NCBI GenBank assembly: GCA_018257865.1
Contig: JAEUBA010000125.1
Coordinates: 1 to 62,375, forward strand
Reading direction: 5' to 3'
From: Stereocaulon alpinum
Lineage: Eukaryota > Ascomycota > Lecanoromycetes > Lecanorales > Stereocaulaceae
Length of the DNA: 62,375 nt
Part shown: positions 1-11,644 of the stretch, in pieces
Layout of the letters: each line of letters begins with the position of its first letter
Position numbering within the stretch: the first letter of the stretch is position 1
Made by a program: the position numbers and the translations under genes
Notes under the pieces: generated by a model
Told to the model about the DNA's origin: nothing
The model's database searches: none
Seen by the model: the letters and a program-made list of their open reading frames with translations, nothing else

Positions 1-3000
1 CCGTCTCCTTTATATTAAACCTTTTAGGGGCGTATAATAGATATACTAGTTTATACTTCTAAGGCGCGAACGTCGCCCTATATATTTTCGCCTACGTTTA
101 GTAGAGCTTATAGGCCTATTCTAGCTACCTATAGTTCGTTTCCGTTATCTTACTATATACCAGCAGGTATATATTATCTATAAATCCTCCCACCTATACT
201 AGGATCTTTGCCTTTAAGTATACTTTAATTAGTAGCGTATTAAAGAAGAGGAATAGGATTAGTAATATTAGTAATCCTTATAGGATCCCTATTTCTACCG
301 CCTTAACTAGACTAGTCCTACCCCCTAGGGTTATTAATATCGCTCTATCCTTAAGGAAGCTTATAGTCTATTAGATAATCCCCTTAGGGATTCCTTTTAT
401 CCTTAAGTTATAGAGCAGCCTTTTATAGGATATATTATCGAATACTCCTACTATATCTAGTAATAGTAAACTCGCTACGTTATCCTTACCTTAGTTCTAT
501 ATTATATAGATTGAGTCTATAATAGTCTTTAGGACTATTTCTACTAAATATCTCTTCCTACCTCCTATCTAGTATTCTAAGAGTAGGTAATTTACTTTAG
601 CTATTCTACTAAGTTATTTTACTATTACTATCTCTAATACTTTCCTGAGTATATTTAGTAGTATAATAGGTCGATAGGCCTTAGGCTTAGAGTAATTAGT
701 CTTCTTTAGCTTCTTTAGTATTACTATATTCGCTTTACGGAACTTCTTTAGGTAGTATCTATAATCTAGGTACGCTTAAAATACCCTTTAAAAGGTCTCC
801 CCTATTTCTATATATACTACTCTTAGGAACTTATTTAGGATCCCTAAAATCCCTAGGGCCTTATCTGCTACTAGGTACTAAATCGCGTCCCTTACCTCCT
901 TTACGGTAATCTCGCTGTCTATTATAATAGGCTTTAGGTAATTAGCCCCCTTAATATCCGTTAGGTCTATTAGGGGTAGAGGCGGGAAAAGGACCCTCCT
1001 TAAGGCCTCTACCTTCCCTTTAAAGTCTATCGCTTTATTCCCGTTCCCGTCTTTAATAGCTGGGAATTATAGTAGCTCTTTAGGGTATATACTCCTCTCC
1101 CTTCCCTACTTAATAAGTTACTATACTCCTCCTAGCCTTAGCGATACTCTATAGACCCCCTCTTAAAAAGCTATTATCCTAGTCTTTCGTAGGATAGTAA
1201 CCTTTTTCCTTTTAGTCTAGCGGAGAGCCTCCTTAGTCTATATATTTCTACTATAGCGGTAGGCCTTAAGCGCTACCCGTAATACCTTAGTAACTCTTAT
1301 ATACGCCCTATTCTAGTATAGTTTAGCTCCGGCGTAGGGTTCCTTAAATAGGATAGTATTCTCTACTACCTCCTATAGCGTAGCTATAAGCTTATTAATA
1401 TATAGGTTAATTACTTCCTCTAAGTTTAATAAGTATTTGCCTATAACCCTATTTAGGATCCTTATATATTTCCGGATCTCCTCGCTAGTCGCCTCTATCT
1501 CTATCCTTTTCTAAGCTCTCTTCTAGTATACCTAGCGCTCGCTTTAGGTCTATTCTAGCTCCGTTATAATTAGTATATAATCTAACCCTATATTAAGGTC
1601 TTCTCTTACTCCGCACTTCGCTATCGTATTATACGCGCCTTCGGTTAGGAATATAAGGTCGATAGCGCTCTCTAAGCCCCTACTTTACTATATAACTAAC
1701 TTCTCTAGTAGTCTAAGGACTATCCCCTTCTCTCCTACTACTTCTAGCAGCCTATCTACTATTATATAGTATATAGCTCGTCCTAGGTTATTCTATTAGG
1801 GGTAGTATAGGTTGAAATCCCCTACTATAATATATTCGCCTTCGCTTTCTAAGGCCTCCTTTAGCCTTAGGATAGTTATAGGGCTATCTACTAATATATA
1901 GCTTACTAACGAAGGGTTATAGATATTATATACCTATACCCTCTCTACTATTAGCTCCTTAGTGTTTTCGTCCTTAGCATTAGTATTATTTTAGGTTCTC
2001 TTAGTTTAGATCTATAATAAGTATAAGTCGCCCTCTTAGTACTCTACCCCCTAGTTATTAGGATTTATTCTTTTATTTACGTAGAAGTACGTTCTAGCCT
2101 CTAGGTCTCCCCTATAGGCTAGGTAGAACCTACTTATACTTATATTATATAAGGTTCTATTTATTAGGTTATATACTAGCTCTTAAATCGCTAATACGTC
2201 TATATCTTTTATATCTTTATTTTTAAGAAGTAGTGCTATTACTATATCCTTCTTCCTCTATATATTATACTATAGTATTTTTAGGTAGGGTATATTCCTT
2301 ATTAGGTAAGGGCCGCTTAGACGTTCTCCTATATTTAGGTAGTCTTAGTAGTCTTTACTACTCCTAAAGTCTACTTAAGGGTATTTATTAGACTAATCCT
2401 CTCTATAGATAGGGGCCGTTACCCTTATTCCGCTTTAGAGAGGGTTATTAGTTATCCTCTCTTTACTACCTCCTTAGTTCCTTTCTAAGGCTTATCTATT
2501 ATATCCTCTAAGGCCTTCCTCTTCCCTTTAGAGATTACTTTACGCTACCCTTCTAAGCTAGTCCTTTCTAGTATTACTAGCGTAGGCCCTACTAAGTATT
2601 ACTTTAGGGTCTCTTTAAAGTATTTTAGCTTATACTTAATTCTCTACTTAGCCTTAGTATTCTCCTTCTATTAAATTAAGTAGGTTTTACTTTATACTAG
2701 GTACTCCCCTTTATATACTATATACTTAGGCTTACTACTAGCTCTTTCTATATAATTATTAGTTATATAGTTTTAGGCGTATATCCTATAGTAGGTAGGG
2801 TATTTATACGCCTTAGTAATATATCTATACCTATAGTAGTTAAAGTACTACTTAGGGGTAGCTTCTCTCTCCTAGCGATTATAGAAGAGGAGGCTATTCT
2901 CTACTACTATCCCCTCTATAATAAGCTAGTTCGCCGCCTCTAGGCTTAGGACCTTAATTATTAGTATAGAGAATCTCTTCTCCCTCCTAAGTATATCTAG

Positions 3001-3944
3001 CTTTAATATAAATATAGGCTATTTAACCTTTATTATCTCTAACTCTAAGTAGAGCTTCCTATTATCTTTCCTTAGGGTTTTAAAGATCCCCTATTAGTCC
3101 TTTATATCTATTATCTTTTCTACTCTATAGATCGCTACTATTACTATCTTCTAAAGGACTTTTACTAACCTATAGAGTCTCCTTACCTACCTATTATCCT
3201 TCTCTAACTCCTCCCTAGCCTTTACTAAGGCTATCTAGAGAATAATATCCCCCCCTATAATCCTCCTTACTATAATAATCTCCCTAGCTACTCCCCCTAC
3301 TCCCCTAAATATTTATACTAATTAGGGAAGAGTCGCTATAGCTATCTATATCTTTTCGCTAGTATTATTAATCCTAACCGTTACCTACTTCGCTTTCTTA
3401 ATATCTTCTGCCCTAGGTATAGCTAGGTAGATAGTATTTTAGCCCCTTTAGGCTATATAGGCTATATCCGCCTAGCTGTTATTTACCCTTCTAGTTAGGT
3501 AGTCTTTACGCGTTAGTTAGCTACAGTACTCCTTTATAGCGTATCTTTTAGCAGTATTCTCCTATATATACTCCGTAATCCTTTCTACTATATTCTAGAA
3601 GAAGCTTTATATAGTCTTATTTATATTTACCTATAGTATCCCCTAGACCTTCTCTATAAACTCTAGTAGCGCCTATTCCGTAGCCTTTATATATTATATT
3701 CTTTCTTTAATTCTTTCCCTACCTTAAGGGCCTTATAGACCTTTAGTAGGTTTCTACTATTATCGCGTTAGGACGCGTTCCTTATCTACCTTTACTACTA
3801 ATACCTCCCTTCTCTCCTCCCCCCCTATCTTATATTATTTTGCTAGGTTCGTAACCTAGTGTGATCGCTCGTCTAGCCTAGTAGGCCTGCTCGCCTATCG
3901 TACTCGTTGTCGTCGCCATCAATAAGATCTCTTTACCTAAGTAA
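1..3944 (-). mobile_element. LINE (Tad1/I-like) retrotransposon, heavily RIP-mutated, 3' part outside window
   Basis: This is the same element as the better-preserved copy at 19,134-24,547, aligned with an offset of about 20,598 (20,616 after an 18-bp indel near 3,770). It runs right to left: the ORF1 start region (ATG GCG ACG ACA) lies at about 3,918-3,934, the endonuclease domain around 2,000-2,260 and the reverse transcriptase below about 1,000. Almost every CpA/TpG site is changed to TpA relative to the other copy, so no open frame survives. The reverse-transcriptase catalytic motif, FVDD in the other copy, reads FIDN here (about 173-184). The element sits inside the RNase H region of the Copia element to its right, and the exact 5' junction is uncertain by about 15 bp. 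Its 3' end lies left of the window. Confidence 0.88.
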
Positions 3945-5635
3945 TAGTACTAATAGTAGACTATAAGGCGGTAGCGATATTAAACCCTGCTACTATTATA
4001 TATAACTTAGAGGTAAGTATAGATCTTATAACCCTTTTATACTTAGTACTACTCTAGTAGATTATATTACTATTAATACTAATAGTTGATTCGTCTAGCT
4101 GCTTCTTATTAGTAAGGATAATAATATAGCTAATCTAAGAGCTAAGGTTAGCGTTATTAGCGAAGGCCGTATTAATAAAGACTAGTAGTTTTAGCTTCTC
4201 TAGAGCAAGCTTAATAAATTATAGGCCTTAGTAGTTATTTTCTCTTTGCTAATTCAGCTATTTATTTAACTAATCAGCGTCTTCTTTCGCTGGGTAAGTA
4301 ATTTAGGCTGCCTTTAATAGTGCGAAGGCTATCTCTAGTTAATATATAGAGGCTATATAGGCGCCCCTTACCCGTTCCTTAATATATTGCGATTTAATAT
4401 CGCTAGCGGTAGCGGTATCGATTATATTAATCTTACTATATTACCGTTACTGCGAGAGCTTTAGAATATCGCCGTTACTAGTTAAGATAACTATACTATT
4501 AAAGGGGAGGTCCTTCTCTTTATCGAGCTTTTTAATTAGCTTTACTAGAAAGCCTATATTAAGGTATACTTACTCTTCCAGCTCTAAGTATTCAGTTATC
4601 CTATAAAATAGTAAGTTATTAATCTATAAGCTAATAATTACCTACTTAGAGAATATTAGGTAGGGATCGAATAAGGAGACGGTAAGGCCCAGCTTTATAG
4701 TATAGTAGTTATAGTAGATTTTAAACTAATACGTCCCTACCTCTAGGACGCTATATAGCAGGCGGACTACTTTTAGTATATTATCTCCTAGGTTAGTGCC
4801 TTACGGCGGTTTTATATAGATAGGGCGGCTTAGTACTAAAGTCGACTATATATAAGCTTATAAGATATCGCGTACGCAGAGGTCTCGTAGTAGAATTATA
4901 GTAAGGTAAATAATAAGGCGCTAGCTAGCGCGTTAAATTATTAGTAACTATATTAGTACCTCCTTCTTACCTCTATTATTATAGGCTTAGACGACTAGTC
5001 TAGACTTCTCGAATAGTATAGCACTATCCTACTTAATATTATCGACGAATCAGCAGCCGAAGATACGGGTATATAGCGGTATATCCTACTTACTAATAAT
5101 CTTAAAGACTCCTTTAGTAATAAGGCCGTTGATTTCTTTTTAGCGAGAGTTAATAAATAGACCGTTCGGCGATCAAATAGCGCCTTCTAACCGGAGCTTT
5201 ATTAATAGCTTAATATCTAATTACTCCTTATTAGTAATATATATATAGCGAGCAGGCAGGCGTCGTTATTACTACGGATATTCGGTAGTAGCTTATATTT
5301 CCGGATCCTTATTATCGCTATTTAGTAGGTCTATATTAGCTTCGGCTTCTACCTTAGGTATCTAATTAGCTAACTCCTTGAAGTAAGGCTTAACTAATAT
5401 AATTTAGAAGGCTATAGGGCTGCTACTAAGTTTTACTATATAGACTTAGTTATCTATAGTAAGTAGTTAATAGGGTCCTTTCTATCCTTTATCTTCGCGC
5501 TAGACTAGGACGTTACTGCCGACGGAAGTATTTAGGATAGCGTCGTTTTATAGACCGTTTTAGTAGCGTAGTACTTCTATAATATCTCTTTTAGCTAATA
5601 AATTTAACGCTTCTTTTATTACGCGTTTAATAGCC

Positions 5636-5818
5636 TTGCCTCTTTCCGTAATTAATAGGTGCGTAGGGTCCAGCTTAGTAAGTCTTAGGAATATACTAAA
5701 GAGAAGTAGTATAGGTATTAGCTCGTTAGGTCTAGCTATATTATTAATTACCTTAATAGCTATTTATAGGACGAATTACTTACCTAGCAGTAGTAGGTCT
5801 TCGCGGATAATATTATAA
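5636..5818 (+). other. Spurious open frame inside Copia copy A
   Basis: A 60-codon open frame on the strand opposite to the element. It has no family features and lies in the integrase part of Copia A. It is listed only to state that it is not considered a gene. Confidence 0.2.
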
Positions 5819-8281
5819 GTACGTCTGAGAGGTATTTAGTAGCGTTTAACTAGCCCGACTAAGTAGTAGGCTTTAATAGGGACGTATTTCACCTTAATTA
5901 CTATTCCTTTTACCTTAAAGGCGAATTCAACGCTAGTGAATTGCTTACTAGCGTCGTAGACTAGTATATCCGGTAGTCTAATATAGATATTAATCTAGCA
6001 GGCTCTTAGGGTATCCTAGACTATCTCTACTAAAATATCTTTAAGAAAGCGGGCGGTCTAGAAGCGTATAGCCTCATCGACTATATATAGGACTAAGACA
6101 GCAGGACTATCTAAATATATAATATTAATTATCACCGAGTAATTAAATTATAGGTCGTTTTTAATAGTAAATTTAAATCTTCCTAGCGATCTTCCGTATT
6201 TTTAGTAAGTTAAATAAAACTTAGATAGTCGGTCGATTACTGCCTAGTTAAATTAGTAGCTAGAGCGCTTTAATAGGCGTGCTAGGCGTATTATAGATAG
6301 GTATCTAAAGCGGCGGTATAGGCGGTAGAGTTCTTACTCTATTAGTTAGCTATTCACCTCACCGATATTATTAGTATAGGTATTAATATAGGCGTTAGAT
6401 AGCGAAGTTCCCTATATAAGGAAGGGGTAACTATATAGCTGAGTAATTAGGACTTACTTACTACTGCTAACTAGGCAGTTAGTTAAATTATTGAGATAGT
6501 ATCCTACTCGGTTGAGGTCTTATAGGTAGAGAAGGAACGGCGTGTTAGTATTAATAATATAGAATTCGATAGTCCTAATTAGCGATTAGACGGCAACGGT
6601 GCCTTTTAATAAGGCTTCGCTAATATCGAATTTAAACTTAGCGCTGCTAGCCTTATCGGTGTTAATATTAATATCTTGCTCGCGCCGTAGGGCTAAATAT
6701 TAATTAAAGTCTGCGGAGGAGTTATAGGAGGCACTAGTATTAATTATAAGGCCTTAAAAGTAATCGTCGCTATATCTACTTAGTAGGCGGCGGGGGGCCG
6801 AATAATATAATTCGGATAGTAGACCTAAGATATTAATATATAGATCTTAGGTAATTATTACTTTTATAACTGCGTAGAGGGTAGCCTAGTTAGTTAGCCT
6901 TCGGTATACAGTCTTACCGTTAATAGCACCTATAGATATTAGAAACGATTTATTTTTATCGTCTTAATTAGCTGGATTATTAGCAGTGCTTTCGTCGCTA
7001 CTACTAGCGTTATCTTCGTTTTCGCCTTCGAAGTCGGTAAGGTATTATTTAATACTCCTTTAGCGCTCCTCCTTAGGGTAGTTAGTTAACTAATAACCCT
7101 CCTTATTATAGACGAAGTAACGCTTCTTAGTAGTCTTACTATTAGGTCTAGGTTTACTTAGATATTAAGATCGGCTGCGGCTGCTGGCGTCTCAGTTACT
7201 AGATTCTTAGTAGCGGTAGTAGCGGTCTGTATATATTATTTCGCTTAGCGATAGAAGGCTACGGCGGTCTTATAGGGCTATAGATAATTAGAGGTCTTAG
7301 ATAAGGTCTATAATAGTAGCAGGCGGTTTTTAGTAAACGAATTCGCAGGTAGGTATTATTTCGCAGGTAGTAATAATTTTCTAGTAGATAAAGCTATCTA
7401 TATAGAGGCTTTCGTCTAGGCTATATTATAGCTTTCTTAGTCTAGAAATTATAGTATCTAGGTACTCAGTTAAAGTCTTATCTTTATTACGGTTGATAAA
7501 TAGTTACAGGGATATACCGTTCTATTCGTTAAGGCGAGTAATCTAGTATTCTCTTCCTTTAAAGTTACTCTTAAATATAATTCTTAGTAAGTCTAAGTTT
7601 ATTACTAGGAAGGATAATTAATTATTAAAGTAGAAATTAAGGGTATCGCCGGTTAGTATATACTAAAAAGCTATATAAAGTTTAGTCGATAGTACCCCTA
7701 CGTTAGAGGCGTTAGTTAGGAATATATTTAGCTTATAGTTAAAGGTATTACTCCTTCCGTTATATTTTATCTCTTCTATATAGATCTTAGCGAGTAAGGC
7801 GAGCTCTTAAGAAAGTCCTTACTCCTAGTAATTAAGGATAGCGTTATAGATCTTTATACTATTAATTAGGGTTATCTAAAAAGGGGTCTAGGGACGTATA
7901 ACTTTACTAGTTATCTTAGAATCGATTAGCGGTAGTATAACGATCTTAGGTAGCAGGGATATAGTACTATCTAAGGTAGGTATATTATTACTAGGAATAG
8001 CGAGTCTTAGAAGTAGTATATCTATAGGCTACTCCTTCTATAGTTCGACTAGTAGGCTTACTATATATTTATAGATATACGTCCCGTCTTTTAGTATATA
8101 GATATTACGGTCGAATAGTAGGTCTTAGAGGTTATATAAGGTTTTCTTTTATACCCTATTAAGTAACCGCTCGTCCTAATTATAGAAGTCTTCCCTAAGG
8201 TTTATCTATAGATTATATCCTCTTTCCTTACGGTATTTATAGTCGGATATTATCTTAGTAACGTATATTATTAGGGCTTTT

Positions 8282-8423
8282 TGTTAACCCGGTAACTATA
8301 GGCGCAGTTACCGCTGAACCCCTAAGGGTAAAACTTAAAATGTTCGGTACTTACTAGGGCGATACTATTAGACTGTATATAGCTTAGTAGTCTAGGGGTA
8401 TAGTATACCCCGGAGCCCTAATA
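8282..8423 (-). repeat. LTR (3') of small element D
   Basis: A 142-bp repeat starting TGTTAACC on the plus strand and ending CCCTAATA. It matches 9,121-9,262 with only a few C/T and G/A differences. Confidence 0.88.
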
Positions 8424-8567
8424 ATTATCCCCCCCCTAGGGCGACGTCTATAGCGCCTAATAAGGTAGAAAAATATTATTCCCCTATAATAAGCCTGAAT
8501 ATTCGGTGTAAGTCGGGTTATAAGGCCCCTAAAGGGCGCCCTACTAGAATTATTTATACCTAAAGGA

Positions 8568-8850
8568 CTTAGCGAAATAATAAGTCGAAGCCTATAAAGG
8601 ATACTTTTAGTTAGTAGCCTCCCTAAAGGACGCTTCCGCTAGGTAATAGGCCCCTAAAGGGCGCCCCTACTAGAATATTCGTACCTAAAGGACTTAGCGA
8701 ATTAAGAAAGTTAAAGCTTATAAAGGGAACTTCTAGTTAGCAGCCTCCCTAAAGGACGCTTCCGCTAGGTAGTAGGCCCCTAAAGGGCGCCCCTACCAGA
8801 ATATTTATACCCGAAGGACTTAGCGAATTAATTATTCGTACTTATAGGAC
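8568..8850 (-). repeat. Internal 126-bp tandem repeats of element D (two units)
   Basis: The anchor CTTAGCG occurs at 8,568, 8,693 and 8,819, so two units of 125 and 126 bp, then a degenerate anchor 31 bp later at 8,850. Each unit carries several short CCTAAAGG-type stem-loop cores and the strings CTTCCGCTAGGTA and GGCCCCTAAAGGGCGCC. Confidence 0.85.
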
Positions 8851-9120
8851 TTAACGAATAGCGTAATTAAAGCCCCTATAGGGTACTCTATAATAGGCCC
8901 CTAAAGGGTGCCTCCCCTAGCGAAAATTTAATACTACGGGCTGCGCGCCGAAGTAGTATAGCAGGGTTAGGAGGGCGGGAACCCTATTAGGTCGCTTAAC
9001 AGCTAATTACAGCTACGCTCCCTAAAAAAATCCCTTAGAAATTGCCCCCTTAACGGTATTAAACCCCAGACCTTTATAATTCGGGTTAAGATTATCGAGC
9101 TTTATTATACCGAATATACT

Positions 9121-9262
9121 TATTAACCTAGTAACTATAGGCGCAGTTACCGCTGAACCCCTAAGGGTAAAACTTAAAATATTCGGTGCTTGCTAGGGCG
9201 ATACTATTAGACTGTATATAGCTTAGTAGTCCGGGGGTATAGTATACCCCGGAGCCCTAATA
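9121..9262 (-). repeat. LTR (5') of small element D
   Basis: A 142-bp direct copy of 8,282-8,423. It is bounded on the right by the target duplication CTTTT (9,263-9,267). Confidence 0.88.
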
Positions 9263-9452
9263 CTTTTACAGTTACCTTACTAAGGTCTCTAAGGAAGATA
9301 CTAGAGTTAGTTATAATACCCTTATTATCTTCTATAGTAGCTAGGCGGTCTATCGTAGGTTTTACGGTAATATTATTAGTCTTAGTATTTTAGATTCTAA
9401 TCGAATTTGAAAATTTCGGTACCTTACTAATCTGAGGTCGATAACTAATTAG

Positions 9453-9669
9453 TATCGGTAGAACCTACTGCTAGTAGGTTATACTGGTTAGTAGGTTACT
9501 TAATCCCCTATTACCTACCCTAGATAACCTAATTAGCAGGGTGTCTATTAGGCTTAGTAAACTAGGGATTGATTAATTCTAGTCTAGGTAGATTATAGTA
9601 TTTTACAAAGGGGTTGCCAAGCCGGTCGCCAAGCCGGCGCCAAGGCCAATGTCCGAAGTTATACCGACA
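9453..9669 (-). repeat. LTR of Copia copy A (5' LTR on the minus strand)
   Basis: Its reverse complement aligns with the 210-bp LTR of copy C (10,248-10,457) over the whole length. It is clearly more diverged, by more than RIP-type changes, especially at 9,575-9,660. The plus-strand ends are TATCGG (TGTCGG after reversing one RIP change) and CCGACA. Confidence 0.75.
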
Positions 9670-10020
9670 GATGCGAACAAGTGGACCTACATAGATGAGA
9701 ACGAGTAAGTCGCGGTTACAGAAGTACGTATTGATGTCTTTCTCTAGGAGGTCATCCCACGATTTGACTGTAACGTGGTGTCCATGCATTCGATCAATCT
9801 CATACGAGAAGGGACCGCCGCCACCCTTTAAACAGTCGTAGTAGGATTCGCACCATTCTGTTGCAGGAGAATTTGCGGGGCCAGGAAGCGTTGGAAGTGG
9901 GTGCAATGTTAGGCAGTAGATCACCACGAGGGTGTATAATTCGAGCAGATAGTGGATGCGGACAGTATGCCAATGATGTGTCTTGCATAACCCAAAGGGG
10001 AAGTGCTTGCGAGGACAATT
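9670..10020 (-). pseudogene. Cytochrome P450, N-terminal relic
   Basis: On the minus strand a frame running from about 10,020 gives a hydrophobic segment (LLELYTLVVIYCL), then LTLHPLPTLPGP, a WCESYYDCLKGG stretch and YEIDRMH. That is the membrane anchor, proline-rich hinge and first helix of fungal microsomal P450s. Further on (about 9,670-9,700) the peptide GPLVRI matches the conserved GPIVRINP beta-strand, separated by what looks like a decayed intron. The reading stops at the Copia LTR (9,669), so the haem-binding Cys and everything beyond are missing from the window. No ATG is visible at the usual place. The island has normal base composition, unlike the RIP-mutated sequence on both sides. 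Family assignment rests on recalled motifs; the exact P450 clan is unknown. Confidence 0.55.
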
Positions 10021-10242
10021 TCAGGACTTTGCGAGTGTGATTTCTGGGACCTAGCGGGGTAAGAGCTTGTGCTCGATGAGCGATGAATACTTATTCGTAA
10101 TCAACATTGTTGGTTCGCCAAGGACTCACTGATCGGGGAGTGAGCTATGTCTGGACGCTGTTACGATAGTTGTCAACAAAGTGTATGGTGCTTGATGCAT
10201 GTTTGTCTTTCAATTCAGACACTTCTTGCCCGTGATCGTTAG
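10021..10242. other. Host sequence upstream of the P450 relic
   Basis: Unmutated unique sequence between the P450 relic and the Copia C insertion site. It probably held the P450 start and part of its promoter. The sequence continues at 28,745 if Copia C is removed. No motif was recognised. Confidence 0.5.
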
Positions 10243-10247
10243 ATACT

Positions 10248-10457
10248 TGTCGGAATAATATTACTCCGCTCCGCAATAAGCGGCTTGGCGCCAACTCCTA
10301 GATAAAACACCATAGCTTAGCTAGCTAAATTAAAGACAATCCCCAGTTTACCAAGCCCAATAGACACCCTGCCAATCAGGTTGTCCGGGGCAGGTAATAG
10401 GGGATCAAGTACCTACTAATCGGTATAACCTAGGCTAGCAGCTAGGTTCTACCGACA
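10248..10457 (+). repeat. 5' LTR of Copia C
   Basis: 210 bp, TGTCGG...CCGACA, directly repeated at 28,530-28,739. The same family LTR appears on the minus strand at 9,453-9,669 and again, partial, at 62,255. Confidence 0.95.
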
Positions 10458-10465
10458 CTGATCAG

Positions 10466-11310
10466 TTGTCGACCTCAGATCAGCAAGGTACAGTGAAAAA
10501 TTTCAACTTCAACACTAAACCTCACCTGCAACACCAAGCCTCCGCTACAACGCCTAACCTCACGATGACGCCACCATCTATGGAGGAGGAAGACGAAGGG
10601 ACAATTACACCGTCAGGAATCATCCTCAGAGACCCCAAAAAGTCGTCAGCCACCGCTCTAGGAATATTCGTTAACGAAGTAATAAGCTACTACCAGAACC
10701 GCAAGGAAGAAGGATATAATCAATATATCAGCTTCATCAAAGACTTCAGCGAATAGGACGAAGCCATATTTAAGAAGGTATATAAAGAGTCGCTACGAAG
10801 CCTTAGGGACCTGCTACTCGATCACGACGTCTACATTCCCAAGGATAGGACCTATATCTATAAGCAACTAGCTAAGCTAGCAACTCAACCGTAGTCTAAA
10901 TGGCCTGCCAACGTACCAAAGCCAGTGAAGAAGTCCAACGTCACCTCTGCCTCAAGCAACTCCAACACGCCTGGCACGCCTGCCTCAGGAAATATCTCCA
11001 ACACGCCTAGCACACCTGCCCTAGGCAACTACTCCAACATACCTAGCACGCCTACCTTATTCAAAATCGAAACACCAACCGGGACTGCCCTAATTAACAG
11101 CGTTAAGATCTATAACGCTATCGCTAATTACCAGGAGCAAGGCCTTTCCCAAGAACTCACCGCATTAACTAAGCTCTATACGGAAGAGATAAAATATAAC
11201 GGAAGAAGCGACGCCTTCGACTATAAGCTAAATATATTCTTAACTACCGCCTCTAACGCAGGGATACTATCGACTAAGCTGTATATAGCGTTTTAGTATA
11301 TACTAGCTGG
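10466..11310 (+). pseudogene. Copia C gag, first part, mildly mutated
   Basis: Two long open stretches (10,466-10,756 and 10,925-11,296) in a Copia gag remnant separated by single stops at former coding codons. The second stretch contains an imperfect repeat of Pro/Thr/Ser-rich peptides (SNTPGTPASGN, SNTPSTPALGN, SNIPSTPTL), i.e. about 13-residue repeats at 10,958-11,058. The first codon of the open frame is TTG, so the true start is lost or lies elsewhere. This part is much less mutated than the pol half of the same element. Confidence 0.75.
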
Positions 11311-11316
11311 TAATAT

Positions 11317-11644
11317 TGTTACGGCTCGCCTAGAGGTAATCGCAGGAGAAGGCAGCTTTGAAGAAAACTACCTTATATTAGAATTTAGCTAATAGGCTAC
11401 GCTTAGTATCTAGAAAATAGGATAAAGAAGAAAAGAAGTAAGAGCTTAGGAGCTTGTAGGCCTAAATACCCTTAGCACTAGTTAAGCGCTACGCTAAAGC
11501 TAAAAGGGGCTAGTATTAGACCTAGGCTAAACCTAGGCTAAATCTAGGCTAGACCTAGGCTAAATCTAGGTTAAGGTATATAAATACTAGTAAGTAATAA
11601 AGGACTAGTAAGGTATTAAAGACCCTTAGATTAGGATTATAATA
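11317..11644 (-). repeat. 3' LTR of Gypsy B
   Basis: 328-bp direct copy of 18,666-18,993. It is more RIP-mutated than its partner. It includes a short array of CCTAGG motifs at about 11,519-11,575. Confidence 0.92.

Larger units (their letters stand above)
8277..9267 (-). mobile_element. Small non-autonomous LTR element (TRIM-like), copy D, with target duplications
   Basis: The element proper is 8,282-9,262 (981 bp), flanked by the duplicated bases CTTTT at 8,277-8,281 and 9,263-9,267. Two direct terminal repeats of 142 bp (8,282-8,423 and 9,121-9,262) have TGTTA...TAACA-type ends, with the outer CA changed to TA in places. On the minus strand a G-rich polypurine tract precedes the 3' LTR (plus-strand C-run at 8,429-8,440). 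No coding capacity is visible; the interior is mostly a tandem array of about 126-bp units. It is inserted in gag of Copia A, and removing the element and one CTTTT restores alignment to copy C gag. The term TRIM is used by structure only; I recognise no described family. Confidence 0.85.
3945..9669 (-). mobile_element. Ty1/Copia retrotransposon copy A, RIP-mutated, interrupted and partial
   Basis: Reverse-strand relative of the complete Copia at 10,248-28,739. From right to left it shows a diverged LTR (9,453-9,669, ending CCGACA as the family LTR does), the leader and gag start, the rest of gag, integrase and reverse transcriptase, and RNase H at about 4,000-4,200. The reverse-transcriptase Asp-Asp pair (TDD in this clade) reads INN near 4,650. 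Gag is split by the 981-bp LTR element at 8,282-9,262. The RNase H end is cut by the LINE to the left, so its 3' LTR should lie outside the window. The five bases after the LTR (9,670-9,674, GATGC) are the predicted target duplication. With copy C it forms a head-to-head inverted pair around a short host island. Confidence 0.85.

Noticed and set aside
8282..9262. The duplicated 142-bp segments as a simple local duplication
   Set aside because: TG...CA-type ends, a polypurine tract and a perfect 5-bp flanking duplication fit an LTR element, and a second copy elsewhere has the same structure.
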